This document shows positions 1-8,914 of a stretch of DNA of 64,000 bases, piece by piece. The notes beneath the pieces were generated by a model. It did not search any database and was not told the origin of the DNA. It was given only the letters and a program-made list of their open reading frames with translations. The stretch spans positions 62,001 through 126,000 of the forward strand of contig NZ_JJMU01000053.1 in the NCBI RefSeq assembly GCF_000757725.1, given 5' to 3'. Position 1 is the first letter of the stretch; the number at the start of each line of letters is the position of its first letter. This DNA is from Sphingobacterium deserti. GTDB taxonomy: Bacteria; Bacteroidota; Bacteroidia; Sphingobacteriales; Sphingobacteriaceae. The translations under genes were made by a program, and so were the position numbers.

Positions 1-100
1 CTTTGTTAAAAAGTTCTTTCGCCTTCATCAGCTGCCCGTGAGCGGGCAAACAAAGCACAGAAAGGGTAGCAATGGCGTATAGTTGAATGATGTTTTTCAT
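1..100 (-). CDS. N-terminus of a secreted protein (truncated by window edge)
   Basis: Reading leftward from an ATG at 98-100, the visible 33 codons begin MKNIIQLYAIATLSVLCLP and continue AHGQLMKAKELF. This is a short positively charged start, a hydrophobic stretch and an AHG-Q cleavage site, a typical Bacteroidota signal peptide. The rest of the protein lies outside the window, so no function can be given. A minus-strand TACCTTTG box at 125-132, about 25 bases upstream of the ATG, fits the Bacteroidota -7 consensus and supports this start. Confidence 0.65.
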   Translation of the reverse strand, partial: MKNIIQLYAIATLSVLCLPAHGQLMKAKELFNK

Positions 101-124
101 TGACGAATCTTTTCTCGGATGTTT

Positions 125-132
125 CAAAGGTA
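125..132 (-). promoter_or_regulatory. Bacteroidota -7 promoter element
   Basis: The minus strand reads TACCTTTG, matching TAnnTTTG, 25 bases ahead of the truncated signal-peptide gene. I found no clear TTG -33 element at the expected spacing, so only the -7 half is supported. Confidence 0.4.
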
Positions 133-369
133 AATATATAAAACGATGGACGAACTGTTGTTGTCAACGAGCATAATTTGGAAGATATCATAATAAGCCG
201 AAGTTGGTATTCATAAAATGGTCGGAGAATATCTACATTATTAATTATTTAAAGGGGGGGAATAACCGTTTGTGAAGCTTAATGTGAGGAAAGTAGTTAT
301 TTCTTGACATATGTTAAGTCGGAAAGTTTAATTTTCCTTTAGTTTTGGTTAACATAATTGAATTGATTT

Positions 370-516
370 ATGAGTGCATCCGATAATACTAAGCTTAAAG
401 AGAAAAAAAACGGCTCTTTTGGGGGAAAGAAGAATACTGCAGTAAGGCAAAATAAGGAAGAACTATGGAAAGCTAGTTATTTCTTCCTCAATTTGCCATT
501 CCGTCTCATGATATAA
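370..516 (+). CDS. candidate 48-residue basic small protein
   Basis: An ATG at 370 opens a 48-codon frame ending at TAA 514-516 in the gap between two leftward genes. The product starts MSASDNTKLKEKKNGSFGG, is lysine-rich in its first half, and ends in an amphipathic, aromatic tail (LWKASYFFLNLPFRLMI). I do not recognise it. Support is only the open frame, its position in an otherwise empty gap, and a composition that looks protein-like. It ends 12 bases before the stop of the convergent phosphoesterase gene. It could be a chance ORF. Confidence 0.35.
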   Translation: MSASDNTKLKEKKNGSFGGKKNTAVRQNKEELWKASYFFLNLPFRLMI

Positions 517-527
517 ATTCGGTTGGA

Positions 528-1265
528 TTATATTTCGACGATAAAAAAATCTTTTTCCTGTTGGTGTTTTCGCAAAACAGGCAGAGCAACGTTGTATACG
601 GCTAGATTATCCTTTAAGGATCCTTTCAACTGCCCAGCGTGGGCATGGCCGTGAAACACCGCGGATACCTGCCGCCTTACCAGCGGTTCTGCTAATAATG
701 AAGAGCCTAGAAAGGGAAAGATTTCTACTGGTTCGCCCTGCACCGTTTCTGCTGTGGGTGAGTAGTGTAAAATTGCCACCTTCGGTATTTCTGGATACTC
801 TTGCTCCAGTCTGGCCAGTGCTCTATCGAGCAGCATCGACTCGTTTACAGATTCCTGAACAAATGCTTTCATTGCGTCTTCACCAAACATGGATAGCATA
901 TAGCGGTCGAAACCGCCACCGAATCCCTTTACGCCGGCGAATCCGGTATCTTTTATCACTACGGACTCTCCATCCAATAATTGGAAATTGCTCGTTGTCA
1001 ATGTTTGTCTGATCAATTTTTGACGGCCTTTTTCATGATCATGATTTCCTAGCACACCGACGGCAGGAATGTGTAGCGAAAGCAGTTCCTCCGCTAATAT
1101 CGCCGCTTCTTCTTCGTCTCCCGTATCTGTAAGATCTCCACAAATCAACAATACATCGGCTAGTTCTGAAATTTCTTCGAAGCAAGCTTTCCAAGCCCCC
1201 TTATCGTTGTTTTTAACATGGAGATCGCCTACTGCGGCAATTTTGATAGGTTCTCTTGTTGACAT
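528..1265 (-). CDS. calcineurin-like metallophosphoesterase
   Basis: The 245-residue protein carries the full metallophosphoesterase signature in order: GDLH near residue 14, CGDLTDTGD near 42-50, GNHD near 73-76, HYSP near 167-170, and HGHAHAG near 205-211. These Asp, His and Asn residues bind two metal ions in this family. There is no signal peptide or membrane segment, so it should be cytoplasmic. The substrate (phosphodiester, nucleotide or protein phosphate) cannot be told from sequence. It lies 2 bases downstream of the nucleotidyltransferase-like gene on the same strand, so the two are almost certainly co-transcribed. Confidence 0.85.
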   Translation of the reverse strand: MSTREPIKIAAVGDLHVKNNDKGAWKACFEEISELADVLLICGDLTDTGDEEEAAILAEELLSLHIPAVGVLGNHDHEKGRQKLIRQTLTTSNFQLLDGESVVIKDTGFAGVKGFGGGFDRYMLSMFGEDAMKAFVQESVNESMLLDRALARLEQEYPEIPKVAILHYSPTAETVQGEPVEIFPFLGSSLLAEPLVRRQVSAVFHGHAHAGQLKGSLKDNLAVYNVALPVLRKHQQEKDFFIVEI

Positions 1266-1267
1266 AA

Positions 1268-2011
1268 TTAAACTGTTTTTATTGTATATGATTTATAGTT
1301 CCACTCCCGTACATCCACTTGATACTGTGTTTGATCGATAAGTGGGCCACGACAAACCTTTTCGACGGGTGGTGGGAGGTCGTATTGCTCTTTGGCTCGT
1401 TGTAAAAGATCCATAAATAATTTTTGTGGGATGATTTCTGCATATTCTGATGGGTATACAAATTGGAACGATAGCAGCTGGCTTAACAACAGGTGCCAAT
1501 GTGCATCAATCCTAAAAAGTAGATGATCCCAGTCCAACTGCTTTCCATGCTTCAGGAGGGTATGGTTGATATCTGCGTTGTCATTGCGCTCTCTGTTTTG
1601 GACATAGAGTTTACACCATATTAATTCTTCTGCAGGAATGAACCGAACGGGAATATCAAGGAAATGTCCATCCGAAGCACGCGCATACCACGAGTCGTCG
1701 ACAGTGCAGATATGGTTTACACTATCGAAGATGATGTCGATATAGAAATCGTCCTTAAACACCTTTGCTAACCAACGCACGTCGGTGTTTTCCACCCTAT
1801 AGCCCTGCTCAGCAAAAAATTTCAATATTTGCACATACTCGGTGCTTTTACAAAATATATCAAGATCTTTTGTTTCCCGGAAAATACCGGTATAATGGAA
1901 CATAGCAAAAGCACCGCCCAGCATATAGGGAAGTTGGCTTTCATGAAGTTTTTGCAACGCTTCCTTGAAAAAAGCTTCAGTTGCTTTGTGGTCTATTTCT
2001 GATTCTGCCAT
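1268..2011 (-). CDS. nucleotidyltransferase-like protein
   Basis: The 247-residue protein has a GGAFAMF...GIFRETKDLDIF stretch (about residues 32-53), the GG/x/G-R-x-T-x-D-[LI]-D-I pattern of the minimal nucleotidyltransferase superfamily, followed by further acidic positions (DFYIDIIFD, about 92-100) where a third metal-binding Asp is expected. Its activity is unknown; relatives modify tRNA, proteins or small molecules, and many are called only by fold. It is the first gene of a tight two-gene unit with the phosphoesterase (2-base gap), suggesting the pair acts on a common substrate, one adding and one removing a group. That pairing is inference. Confidence 0.6.
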   Translation of the reverse strand: MAESEIDHKATEAFFKEALQKLHESQLPYMLGGAFAMFHYTGIFRETKDLDIFCKSTEYVQILKFFAEQGYRVENTDVRWLAKVFKDDFYIDIIFDSVNHICTVDDSWYARASDGHFLDIPVRFIPAEELIWCKLYVQNRERNDNADINHTLLKHGKQLDWDHLLFRIDAHWHLLLSQLLSFQFVYPSEYAEIIPQKLFMDLLQRAKEQYDLPPPVEKVCRGPLIDQTQYQVDVREWNYKSYTIKTV

Positions 2012-2343
2012 AACGATATTAAGCTTTAGTCAATCACGGCACCAACGTATCGGGCCATTTGCACATAAAATAACAGTGGAAGGATGCATTCGTTCACCCT
2101 GCTCAAGCTTTTTAAGTATTAATATGCATTTCGAAAAATGGTTATACTCATGCTAATTAAGATATTACATCGAAAAATATGATAATCACCCGTACTATAA
2201 GTGCTATCACCACGGTTAGAACTACTCGTATGGTTTGTATTTATACGTGTTTTTTCCGCGCCGCCCAACTTGTTCTACGTTTGAGCGTCCTTAACAGGTA
2301 GGGAGGTCTGACCTCCACATTACTCACGATAAGCACAAGTGTT
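2012..2343. other. intergenic region with a short dyad
   Basis: This 332-base gap separates the divergent nucleotidyltransferase-like gene and the small lipoprotein gene. I see no coding frame worth naming. A 7-bp dyad (ggaggtc-t-gacctcc) at 2302-2316 lies 28 bases before the lipoprotein start and could be an operator or a 5'-leader hairpin. Both promoters should lie here, but no convincing -33/-7 pair was found. Confidence 0.4.
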
Positions 2344-2580
2344 ATGAAAAAAATGTTTTTGATAGGTTTTGCTGCATTACCTTTATTTTTATTCTCTTGC
2401 GGAGGCAACAATGAGAAAAAGGCTTCTGAGACGGAAGAAAGCACGCCAGGTCCGGTGAGTGAGATGGATAAATCACGCTACAACCTAAATTCTACGGATG
2501 AACCGTTATATGGCACGACAGATACACTCAAGCAGGACTCTTTGGAAAAAGCAGATTCCTTGAAGAAGGCCTCGGAATAA
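2344..2580 (+). CDS. small lipoprotein of unknown function
   Basis: A 78-residue protein with an N-terminal MKKMFLIGFAALPLFLFSC segment. The LFSC lipobox places the acylated Cys at residue 19. The mature part is short, polar and rich in Glu, Lys, Ser and Asp, with a repeated DSLEKADSLKKA motif near the end, so it is probably a disordered surface or periplasmic lipoprotein. It has no recognisable domain. It lies 65 bases upstream of the egtD-like gene on the same strand and could be co-transcribed, but nothing links it to ergothioneine. Confidence 0.6.
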   Translation: MKKMFLIGFAALPLFLFSCGGNNEKKASETEESTPGPVSEMDKSRYNLNSTDEPLYGTTDTLKQDSLEKADSLKKASE

Positions 2581-2645
2581 TCAATGCAAGATATTGCAAT
2601 GAAAACAATCTCACATCGTCGATGTTTAGCTAGAGAGGGAATACT

Positions 2646-3626
2646 ATGTATATGTTAAGTAAACGAGACGATTCGTCGACATCTCCGGTAAACCGAAATT
2701 TTTACGACGATGTAATGTGCGGCCTGCGTCAAACCGAAAAGTCTTTGCCGTCAAAATATTTCTACGATGCGCAGGGTGATGTGCTGTTCCAACAAATCAT
2801 GCATTGTCCGGAATACTATCTGACACGCTGCGAGGAAGAAATTTTAAGAGAACAAAGGGAAGACCTAGCACCATGCGTTTCGCTAGGAGATGACGTAACA
2901 TTAGTGGAACTGGGTGCCGGCGATGGCAGCAAAACATTCCATTTGCTTCAATGTCTAGTTTCGAATTATAAGCATGTCACCTACCATCCCATCGATATTT
3001 CATCCCATATTCTAAAGCATTTGGAAGCAGATCTCGGAAATAAATTGCCTGAGCTTTCAATTGATAGTTATCATGGTGATTATTTCGAAGGGCTTGCTGC
3101 GTTACAGCAACAAGGACATACGCCAAAGGTTGTACTTTTTTTAGGAGCTAACATCGGTAACATGCCGAAAGCCGAGGCCATGCAGTTTTGCATTCGTATG
3201 CGAAGTTTTTTGAATAAAGGTGACAAAGTGCTGATCGGTTTCGATTTGGTCAAGAACCCGCGTATTATCCAAGCCGCCTATGATGATGAAGCGGGCTTGA
3301 CGCGAAGATTCAATATCAATCTTCTTACACGTATGAATCGGGAGCTTGACGCTGATTTTAATGAAGAGCTTTTTGAACACTACTGCCATTATGACCCAAC
3401 ATCGGGAACTTGTTCTAGTTATTTGGTAAGCTTATTAGAACATACCGTCCTATTTCCGGAAGATGAGATTCATTTCGATAAAGGGGAATTGATCCATATG
3501 GAGGTATCACAGAAGTATCTACCATCTGAGATCGATCATATGGCTTCCGAGACAGGTTTCGCTCCAGTCAAAACCTTCACCGATAAAAGGGGTTGGTTTG
3601 TAGACGTATTATGGGAAGCTAAATAA
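2646..3626 (+). CDS. egtD: L-histidine N-alpha-methyltransferase (EgtD-like)
   Basis: EgtD trimethylates histidine with three S-adenosylmethionine to make hercynine, the first step of ergothioneine synthesis, in the cytoplasm. The 326-residue length is typical. Visible family features are LPSKYFYDAQGDVLFQQI (about 34-51), PEYYLTRCE (55-63), the SAM-binding ELGAGDGSKT (88-97), a GANIGNM segment that in EgtD contributes the substrate-binding Asn, and a conserved C-terminal half. The start could be either Met1 or Met3. The egtB-like gene starts 21 bases downstream, and this pairing strongly supports the call. Confidence 0.88.
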   Translation: MYMLSKRDDSSTSPVNRNFYDDVMCGLRQTEKSLPSKYFYDAQGDVLFQQIMHCPEYYLTRCEEEILREQREDLAPCVSLGDDVTLVELGAGDGSKTFHLLQCLVSNYKHVTYHPIDISSHILKHLEADLGNKLPELSIDSYHGDYFEGLAALQQQGHTPKVVLFLGANIGNMPKAEAMQFCIRMRSFLNKGDKVLIGFDLVKNPRIIQAAYDDEAGLTRRFNINLLTRMNRELDADFNEELFEHYCHYDPTSGTCSSYLVSLLEHTVLFPEDEIHFDKGELIHMEVSQKYLPSEIDHMASETGFAPVKTFTDKRGWFVDVLWEAK

Positions 3627-3647
3627 ATTGAGTATTAAAATGTTGTT

Positions 3648-4808
3648 ATGAATGACCTTGTAAAGCTATTTGAAACCATTAGAAATAGGACGGAAGAAAT
3701 CTGTGCTCCACTGTTGACTGAAGATTATGTCGTTCAGCCAATCGATTTTGTGAGTCCGCCCAAATGGCATTTGGGGCATACGGCATGGTTTTTTGAAACT
3801 TTCCTTCTATTGGGTAAGGATAATTATGCTGCTTTTGATCCGCAGTATAATTTCGTTTTTAATAGCTATTACGAGTCTGTAGGTGCCCGAGTGGTGCGCA
3901 CTGATCGCGGTAACCTAAGTAGGCCAACCGTGGCAGATGTGTATGAATACCGGCACCATGTGGATAAAGAGATTATCGCGCGAATGGACGAGATCGAATC
4001 AGACGAGCGGTTGCGTGAAATTTTGATTTTAGGATTAAACCATGAACAGCAGCATCAAGAACTTCTTTTTACTGATATCAAATATATTTTAGGGCATAAT
4101 CCGCTTTTTCCACCTTATGATTTAGGGTATCGGGATCCGTTGCCTTTTTCCCCCGTCCATAACGCATTTATAAAATTTAAAGAAGGCCTCTACACTATCG
4201 GACATGATGGCGAAGGCTTTGCCTACGATAACGAAAAAGTGCGTCATCAAGTGTGGTTGGAGGAATTTGAAATTTCGACGCAGTTAGTGAGCAATGCTGA
4301 TTTTCTGGCGTTTGTTGCAGCGGGAGGCTATCAGAATTTTGCTTTTTGGCATTCCGATGGTTGGCAATGGGTGAATGATAACAAATTCCAGGCGCCGTTA
4401 TATTGGTACCAAATAGATGGCGAGTGGATGCAGTACACGCTTAATGGCCTTCGTAAATTGAATCTTGAAGACCCGGTTAATCATATTAGCTTCTACGAAG
4501 CATCTGCCTATGCCGCTTGGAAGAAGATGCGCTTGCCTACGGAGCAGGAATGGGAAGTTGCTGCTCCATCGTTAGACTGGGGGCGACGTTGGGAGTGGAC
4601 GAATAGCGCCTATCTGCCTTACCCGAACTTTAAAAAAGAAGAAGGGGCCATTGGCGAGTACAATGGAAAGTTTATGGTCAACCAAATGGTACTTCGCGGA
4701 GCGTCTGATGTCACTTCTAAAGAGCACAGCCGTGCTACGTATAGAAACTTTTTCCATGCATCGACACGCTGGCAATATGCAGGCATCCGGTTAGTTAAGG
4801 ATAGTTAA
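3648..4808 (+). CDS. egtB: hercynine oxygenase / sulfoxide synthase (EgtB-like)
   Basis: EgtB is a non-haem iron enzyme that joins hercynine to a thiol donor with O2, making the C-S bond of ergothioneine. The N-terminal DinB-like domain shows HLGHTAWFFE (41-50) and NHEQQHQELL (131-140), which hold the iron-binding histidines. The C-terminal half is a formylglycine-generating/sulfatase-modifying domain with RLPTEQEWEVAA, RRWEWT and a YRNFFHASTRWQYAGIRL tail. The 386-residue length fits bacterial EgtB. No egtA (gamma-glutamylcysteine ligase), egtC or egtE-like lyase is adjacent, so the enzyme may use free cysteine, as shown for some EgtB types; the lyase must be elsewhere. It ends one base before the convergent GNAT gene. 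Confidence 0.87.
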   Translation: MNDLVKLFETIRNRTEEICAPLLTEDYVVQPIDFVSPPKWHLGHTAWFFETFLLLGKDNYAAFDPQYNFVFNSYYESVGARVVRTDRGNLSRPTVADVYEYRHHVDKEIIARMDEIESDERLREILILGLNHEQQHQELLFTDIKYILGHNPLFPPYDLGYRDPLPFSPVHNAFIKFKEGLYTIGHDGEGFAYDNEKVRHQVWLEEFEISTQLVSNADFLAFVAAGGYQNFAFWHSDGWQWVNDNKFQAPLYWYQIDGEWMQYTLNGLRKLNLEDPVNHISFYEASAYAAWKKMRLPTEQEWEVAAPSLDWGRRWEWTNSAYLPYPNFKKEEGAIGEYNGKFMVNQMVLRGASDVTSKEHSRATYRNFFHASTRWQYAGIRLVKDS

Positions 4809-4809
4809 T

Positions 4810-5322
4810 TTAAGGAGCTAAACGCTTTCCTAAAATCTTCAATCCATATTCTTGCCCATCCATTTCGGCAATCCGCGGAAAATCTCCCCAATCGGTAAAT
4901 CCCGTCTTATAAAACAATTGTAAGCTAGGTTCATTATGTGCAAAAATAAACGCTAATAAGGTCTTGATGCCCAGTTGGGGAGCACGGCCTATCGAATCGT
5001 TTAAAATTTGTTTACCGTAACCAAGGCCTCGCATTTCTGGCGAGAGATAGATGCTTATTTCTACAGTTCCATTGTAGGCAGGACGCCCATAAAAAGATTG
5101 AAAGCTGACCCATCCGACTGTCTCCTTGTTTTCATTTTCCACGATCCATAGCGGACGCTGCTCAGGGTTGTGTGCCGCAAACCAAGATTCGCGACTTTCC
5201 AGACTCACTTCTTCCGTGTCTGCCGTTACTAAACGGGAAGCTATTGTTGTATTATAAATTGCTACAATCTGTTTCAAATCCGAATGCGATGCATCCCGAT
5301 AAACTAATGCTTTCATGTCCAT
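4810..5322 (-). CDS. GNAT-family N-acetyltransferase (phosphinothricin-type)
   Basis: From the chosen start the protein is 170 residues: MDMKALVYRDASHSDLKQI, then the GNAT core with IYLSPEMRGLGYGKQIL, the acetyl-CoA pyrophosphate loop (R-x-x-G-x-G/A pattern), and a C-terminal NEPSLQLFYKTGF motif typical of phosphinothricin and methionine-sulfone acetyltransferases. The open frame extends 23 codons further upstream, but that part is AT-rich, non-homologous in feel, and lies in the promoter gap. A start at 5316 (MKALV) is equally possible. The true substrate is unknown. It converges on egtB with only one base between stops. Confidence 0.75.
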   Translation of the reverse strand: MDMKALVYRDASHSDLKQIVAIYNTTIASRLVTADTEEVSLESRESWFAAHNPEQRPLWIVENENKETVGWVSFQSFYGRPAYNGTVEISIYLSPEMRGLGYGKQILNDSIGRAPQLGIKTLLAFIFAHNEPSLQLFYKTGFTDWGDFPRIAEMDGQEYGLKILGKRLAP

Positions 5323-5691
5323 TGTTTTGTCGCTGCAAATATATTTAAAGACTGCGGACATTATAAACCAGATATTGATTTTTATTACCACCTACCAAGA
5401 TACATTTGCGTGTCGTAGCAAAAGTAACTCGGGAAGTTACTTAAGTGACTTTCGTTGAAAACGACGTTATTAATGATATTTAACTTTTTTATTTTAAAAT
5501 ATATCTTAAAATGATTTAAATTTGTTTTGAATACTGTTTATTTAGTGTTTGTACGCTTGAAAATTATGTCTAAATATTGATACTACGTTTATATTGTTGA
5601 GAGGGTATTTTCTGAATATTATACCGATATTATATTGCGTTGCATGCGTTATTTAACGTTTATCTCTAATAGCCATTTAATAAATTCTACT
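5323..5691. other. AT-rich divergent intergenic region
   Basis: This gap holds the promoters of the leftward GNAT gene and the rightward GH30 gene. It is very AT-rich with homopolymer runs, and I see no coding frame, repeat or clear TAnnTTTG element. Frames running into it from both sides are treated here as upstream extensions rather than protein. Confidence 0.35.
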
Positions 5692-7086
5692 ATGAAAAAT
5701 ATTAAGTTTAAGTTGGCCCTGATCATTTTCGGGTTTACATTTCAGGCTGTAAAAGGCCAAGCAGTCAAGGTTCATTACGTCGATCTGCGCGATAATGCCG
5801 CTGTGGAACGTGTTCCGCTAAAAGCCTTTCATTCCGATTCTGTAGGAAAAGCTCAAGAAAGAATTGTCGTCCATCCCGACATACGTTTCCAAACGATCAA
5901 TGGTGTCGGGGGCGCATTCAATGAAATTGGCGGGGAAGCCCTAATGACTTTATCAGCTGATAAGCGTGAAATATTGATGGAGGGATTGTTTTCTGAAAAA
6001 GCTGGTGCCGGTTTTTCATTTTGTAGAACAGCGATAGGCGCCAGTGATTTTGGTATAGATGCCTATTCCTATAGCGAAACAGCAGAAGACTATCACATGG
6101 AAAAATTTTCTATAGACCGGGAAAAGCGTTCTGTTATACCTTATTTGCAACTGGCCTTCAAACAGAATCCAAACTTGAAGATGTTCGCTTCTCCCTGGAG
6201 CCCGCCGGGATGGATGAAGTATAGCGGTCTTATGGACAAAGGCATAGATGCCGGGAAAAAAAATAGATTGATAGATGATAAAAAGATATATGATGCCTAC
6301 GCGCTTTATTTTTTAAAATACGTGAAAGCGTATGCGCAGGAAGGTGTCAGCATCGATCGCATCTTGATTCAAAATGAGCAGGATCTAAACACAAACTATC
6401 CATCATGTAATATGCCTGTGGAACAAATGGTGACCCTTGTCCAGCAGCACATCCATCCGCTTTTTCAAAAAAATAAGTTGAAAACCGAATTGTGGGCTGG
6501 TACGTTCCGCGCCGCCGATGGTGCAATTGATGGTGTACAATTTATGTCGGAGCCGGCACATTTTAAAGGTTTTGATGGTGTCGGAATACAGTATACGAAC
6601 GGGAGGTTTATTTCGGATATGAAAGCGCTAAACCCGCAGATGGACATCATGCATACCGAAAGTGACTGCTATAATGGCGACAACAGCATGGAGCAGGCAC
6701 GCAAGCGGTTTGATGAAATTGCTTCTTACATAAATGCAGGTAGTGAAAACTTTACCTATTGGAATATGATATTGAACGAAACCGGGAAAAGCGGTTGGAA
6801 TTGGAAGCAAAACTCCCTCGTTACGATCGACAGGGGTAATCAGCAAATTACTTATAATCCGGATTATGCGGTGATGTTTCTTATGAGCACCTACATACGC
6901 CCGGGGTATGTGCGGGTCGCTCATTTCGCGTATTCAAATGTTATGACGTTATACAATGGTAAAAACGCAACACTTTTTATACAGAACAACAGTAATAAAA
7001 TTCAAAGTAAGGAATGCGTGGTCGGCGAAAAGACGTACAAGTTCAGTATTCCACCCTTATCTCTTTGCGCTGTCGAGTTGCTATAG
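5692..7086 (+). CDS. secreted glycoside hydrolase family 30 (glucosylceramidase-like)
   Basis: The start at 5692 gives MKNIKFKLALIIFGFTF with a VKGQA cleavage site; the longer frame from 5635 lacks a sensible N-terminus. The 464-residue mature type is GH30: FQTINGVGGAFNEIGGEAL at the domain entry, SPWSPPGWMK, the acid/base motif LIQNEQD, and the nucleophile region MHTESD. A C-terminal beta-sandwich follows (AVMFLMSTYIRPGYVRV to the end). GH30 enzymes cleave beta-glucosides, beta-xylosides or beta-1,6-glucans with retention; the substrate is not clear. It is a single gene with no SusC/D pair nearby, so not a classic polysaccharide-utilisation locus. Confidence 0.85.
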   Translation: MKNIKFKLALIIFGFTFQAVKGQAVKVHYVDLRDNAAVERVPLKAFHSDSVGKAQERIVVHPDIRFQTINGVGGAFNEIGGEALMTLSADKREILMEGLFSEKAGAGFSFCRTAIGASDFGIDAYSYSETAEDYHMEKFSIDREKRSVIPYLQLAFKQNPNLKMFASPWSPPGWMKYSGLMDKGIDAGKKNRLIDDKKIYDAYALYFLKYVKAYAQEGVSIDRILIQNEQDLNTNYPSCNMPVEQMVTLVQQHIHPLFQKNKLKTELWAGTFRAADGAIDGVQFMSEPAHFKGFDGVGIQYTNGRFISDMKALNPQMDIMHTESDCYNGDNSMEQARKRFDEIASYINAGSENFTYWNMILNETGKSGWNWKQNSLVTIDRGNQQITYNPDYAVMFLMSTYIRPGYVRVAHFAYSNVMTLYNGKNATLFIQNNSNKIQSKECVVGEKTYKFSIPPLSLCAVELL

Positions 7087-7132
7087 GTAGGTTTGCTAAA
7101 AAGGTTATGCCGTTCCAAAAACAATATCTGTT

Positions 7133-7156
7133 AAAAAAAGCAAATATTTGCCTTTT
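7133..7156. terminator. possible shared terminator
   Basis: A short dyad (gcaaa-ta-tttgc) between an A-run and a T-run lies between the convergent GH30 and GNAT genes, so it could end transcription in both directions. The stem is short and AT-rich, so support is modest. Confidence 0.35.
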
Positions 7157-7175
7157 GGGTTTAGGATCGTTCACT

Positions 7176-7637
7176 TTAAGGATGTTGTCGTTCATACAGC
7201 ATCTTGTACATATCAAATCCCGGAGCCCAATAGTCTTTTTGAATATCAACGACTTTAAATCCATGTTTTTCGTAAAAGCGGTAAGCGAGCTGCGAGGTGC
7301 GCACAGTTATTTCCTGAACCTGGGGCATCTTAATAATTAGGTCGATTCGGTAATTAAGTAGCATTTTCCCCAATCCTCGACCATGCTTATCAGGATGGAC
7401 AAAGTCCCAGCTTAATTTGCCAATGCCGTGTTCCTTTTCAAAGTTGATGCCAGCAGCGGCAACGAGTTTGCCCTGCTCTTCGGCAACAAAGTAGCGTTCG
7501 ACTTCGTTGTCCAAATATTCGCTGAGATCTGCAATTTCCTCCTCGGCAAAGTACGTCGGAACTAACAGCCTCAAAAGTTCGAGTAAGGTCGCTTTGTCTG
7601 TTGATTGATAGGGTCTGATAATGATGTTTTTTTCCAT
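7176..7637 (-). CDS. GNAT-family N-acetyltransferase
   Basis: A 153-residue single-domain GNAT. It starts MEKNIIIRPYQSTDKATL, has the strand-loop FVHPDKHGRGLGKMLLNYRI, whose H-G-R-G-L-G-K is the acetyl-CoA loop, and ends with AYRFYEKHGFKVVDIQKDY, the usual last helix-strand. The substrate cannot be told. It is monocistronic and converges on the GH30 gene. Confidence 0.8.
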   Translation of the reverse strand: MEKNIIIRPYQSTDKATLLELLRLLVPTYFAEEEIADLSEYLDNEVERYFVAEEQGKLVAAAGINFEKEHGIGKLSWDFVHPDKHGRGLGKMLLNYRIDLIIKMPQVQEITVRTSQLAYRFYEKHGFKVVDIQKDYWAPGFDMYKMLYERQHP

Positions 7638-7865
7638 TTAGTTTGCTGATTGAATGCGTGAAAATTGTATGCCATCGAGATAGCAATTCCTATTTCATAG
7701 AACAAGATATAAATTGCGCCCTATTTCTTCGTAATTTTTGACCGGTGTAACTTAATTGTTTTTAATACGTTGAACGCTACCTTCCTTTTTTTCTATTGAA
7801 TGGGGAATGAAAATTGCTTAGTTTGGCAAGCATTTAATAAGTAAAATCAACGAAATTAGATAATA

Positions 7866-8849
7866 ATGGAATATAGGAAATTAGGTAATAGCGATTTAGA
7901 GCTATCGACAATCACGTTTGGAGCCTGGGCAGCTGGTGGCTGGATGTGGGGCAGTACCGATAGAAATGATGCGGTGGAGGCTATTCGCGCATCTTTCGAT
8001 GTGGGTGTGACATCCATTGATACCGCGCCCATCTATGGACAGGGCACGAGCGAAGAAATAGTAGGTGAAGCTATAAAAGGGATCGCACGCGATAAAGTTC
8101 AACTTTTAACAAAGTTTGGGATGCGCTGGGACTTGGAGAGCCCGCAGGGTGACTTTGCCATGCATACTAAAGACAATAGTGGAAAGGAGATTGATGTTTA
8201 CCGATATGCTGCGAAGGATAGCGTGATAAAAGAGGTGGAAGATAGCTTGAAACGGTTAGGAACCGATTACATCGATCTTTTGCAGATCCATTGGCCAGAT
8301 AGCACAACACCCATCAGCGAAACAATGGAGGCTATGGAACTTTTGCTGCAACAAGGAAAGATTCGGGCAGCGGGTGTATGCAATTACAACGTTGACCAAG
8401 TCAAAGAAGCGAAACAAACATTGAATATCGCGAGTAACCAAGTGCCTTACAGTATGCTCAATAGAGGGATTGAATCGGAATTGGTTCCTTACGCTTTGGA
8501 GCAAAATTTGGGTATCGTTGCCTACAGCCCAATGGAACGTGGATTACTGACGGGTAAATACCGAGGCGAGACATCTCTCAACGATGGTGACCACCGGCAG
8601 CAATACTTCAAAAAATTCGAAGGAAAAGATGTACTGGGCCTTCTTGATGAGATACATCCGCTGGCAACCGATAAAGGAGCGAGCCTAGCACAAGTTGTGT
8701 TACGCTGGACGACCTTACAACCTGGGATAACTGTGGTTTTGGCTGGCGCCCGGAATAAAGAACAGGCCGTGTCCAATGCCAAGGCTATGCAGATTGATCT
8801 AAGTGCTTCCGAACGCGATATCATTGCTGAGGCTTTAGCTAAGTTATAG
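7866..8849 (+). CDS. aldo/keto reductase
   Basis: The 327-residue protein is a TIM-barrel aldo/keto reductase that reduces aldehydes or ketones with NADPH. The catalytic tetrad is readable: Asp and Tyr in DTAPIYGQGTSEE, Lys in LLTKFGMRW, His in LLQIHWPD. The cofactor-side segments YSPMERGLLTGKY and VVLAGARNKEQ are also present. It resembles the general-stress YhdN-like group. It is transcribed alone and followed by a long hairpin at 8915-8972. Confidence 0.87.
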   Translation: MEYRKLGNSDLELSTITFGAWAAGGWMWGSTDRNDAVEAIRASFDVGVTSIDTAPIYGQGTSEEIVGEAIKGIARDKVQLLTKFGMRWDLESPQGDFAMHTKDNSGKEIDVYRYAAKDSVIKEVEDSLKRLGTDYIDLLQIHWPDSTTPISETMEAMELLLQQGKIRAAGVCNYNVDQVKEAKQTLNIASNQVPYSMLNRGIESELVPYALEQNLGIVAYSPMERGLLTGKYRGETSLNDGDHRQQYFKKFEGKDVLGLLDEIHPLATDKGASLAQVVLRWTTLQPGITVVLAGARNKEQAVSNAKAMQIDLSASERDIIAEALAKL

Positions 8850-8914
8850 CACGTTGAATCATTGATGGTCTGCATGAAGATTACTTCAGTTGCAGCATAA
8901 AGCAAATTTTTATT

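Noticed and set aside
6..191. 61-codon leftward ORF
   Set aside because: It overlaps, in another frame, the start of the truncated signal-peptide gene (1-100) and its -7 box.
5635..5691. longer N-terminus of the GH30 protein
   Set aside because: The signal peptide begins at 5692; the extra 19 residues are not signal-like.
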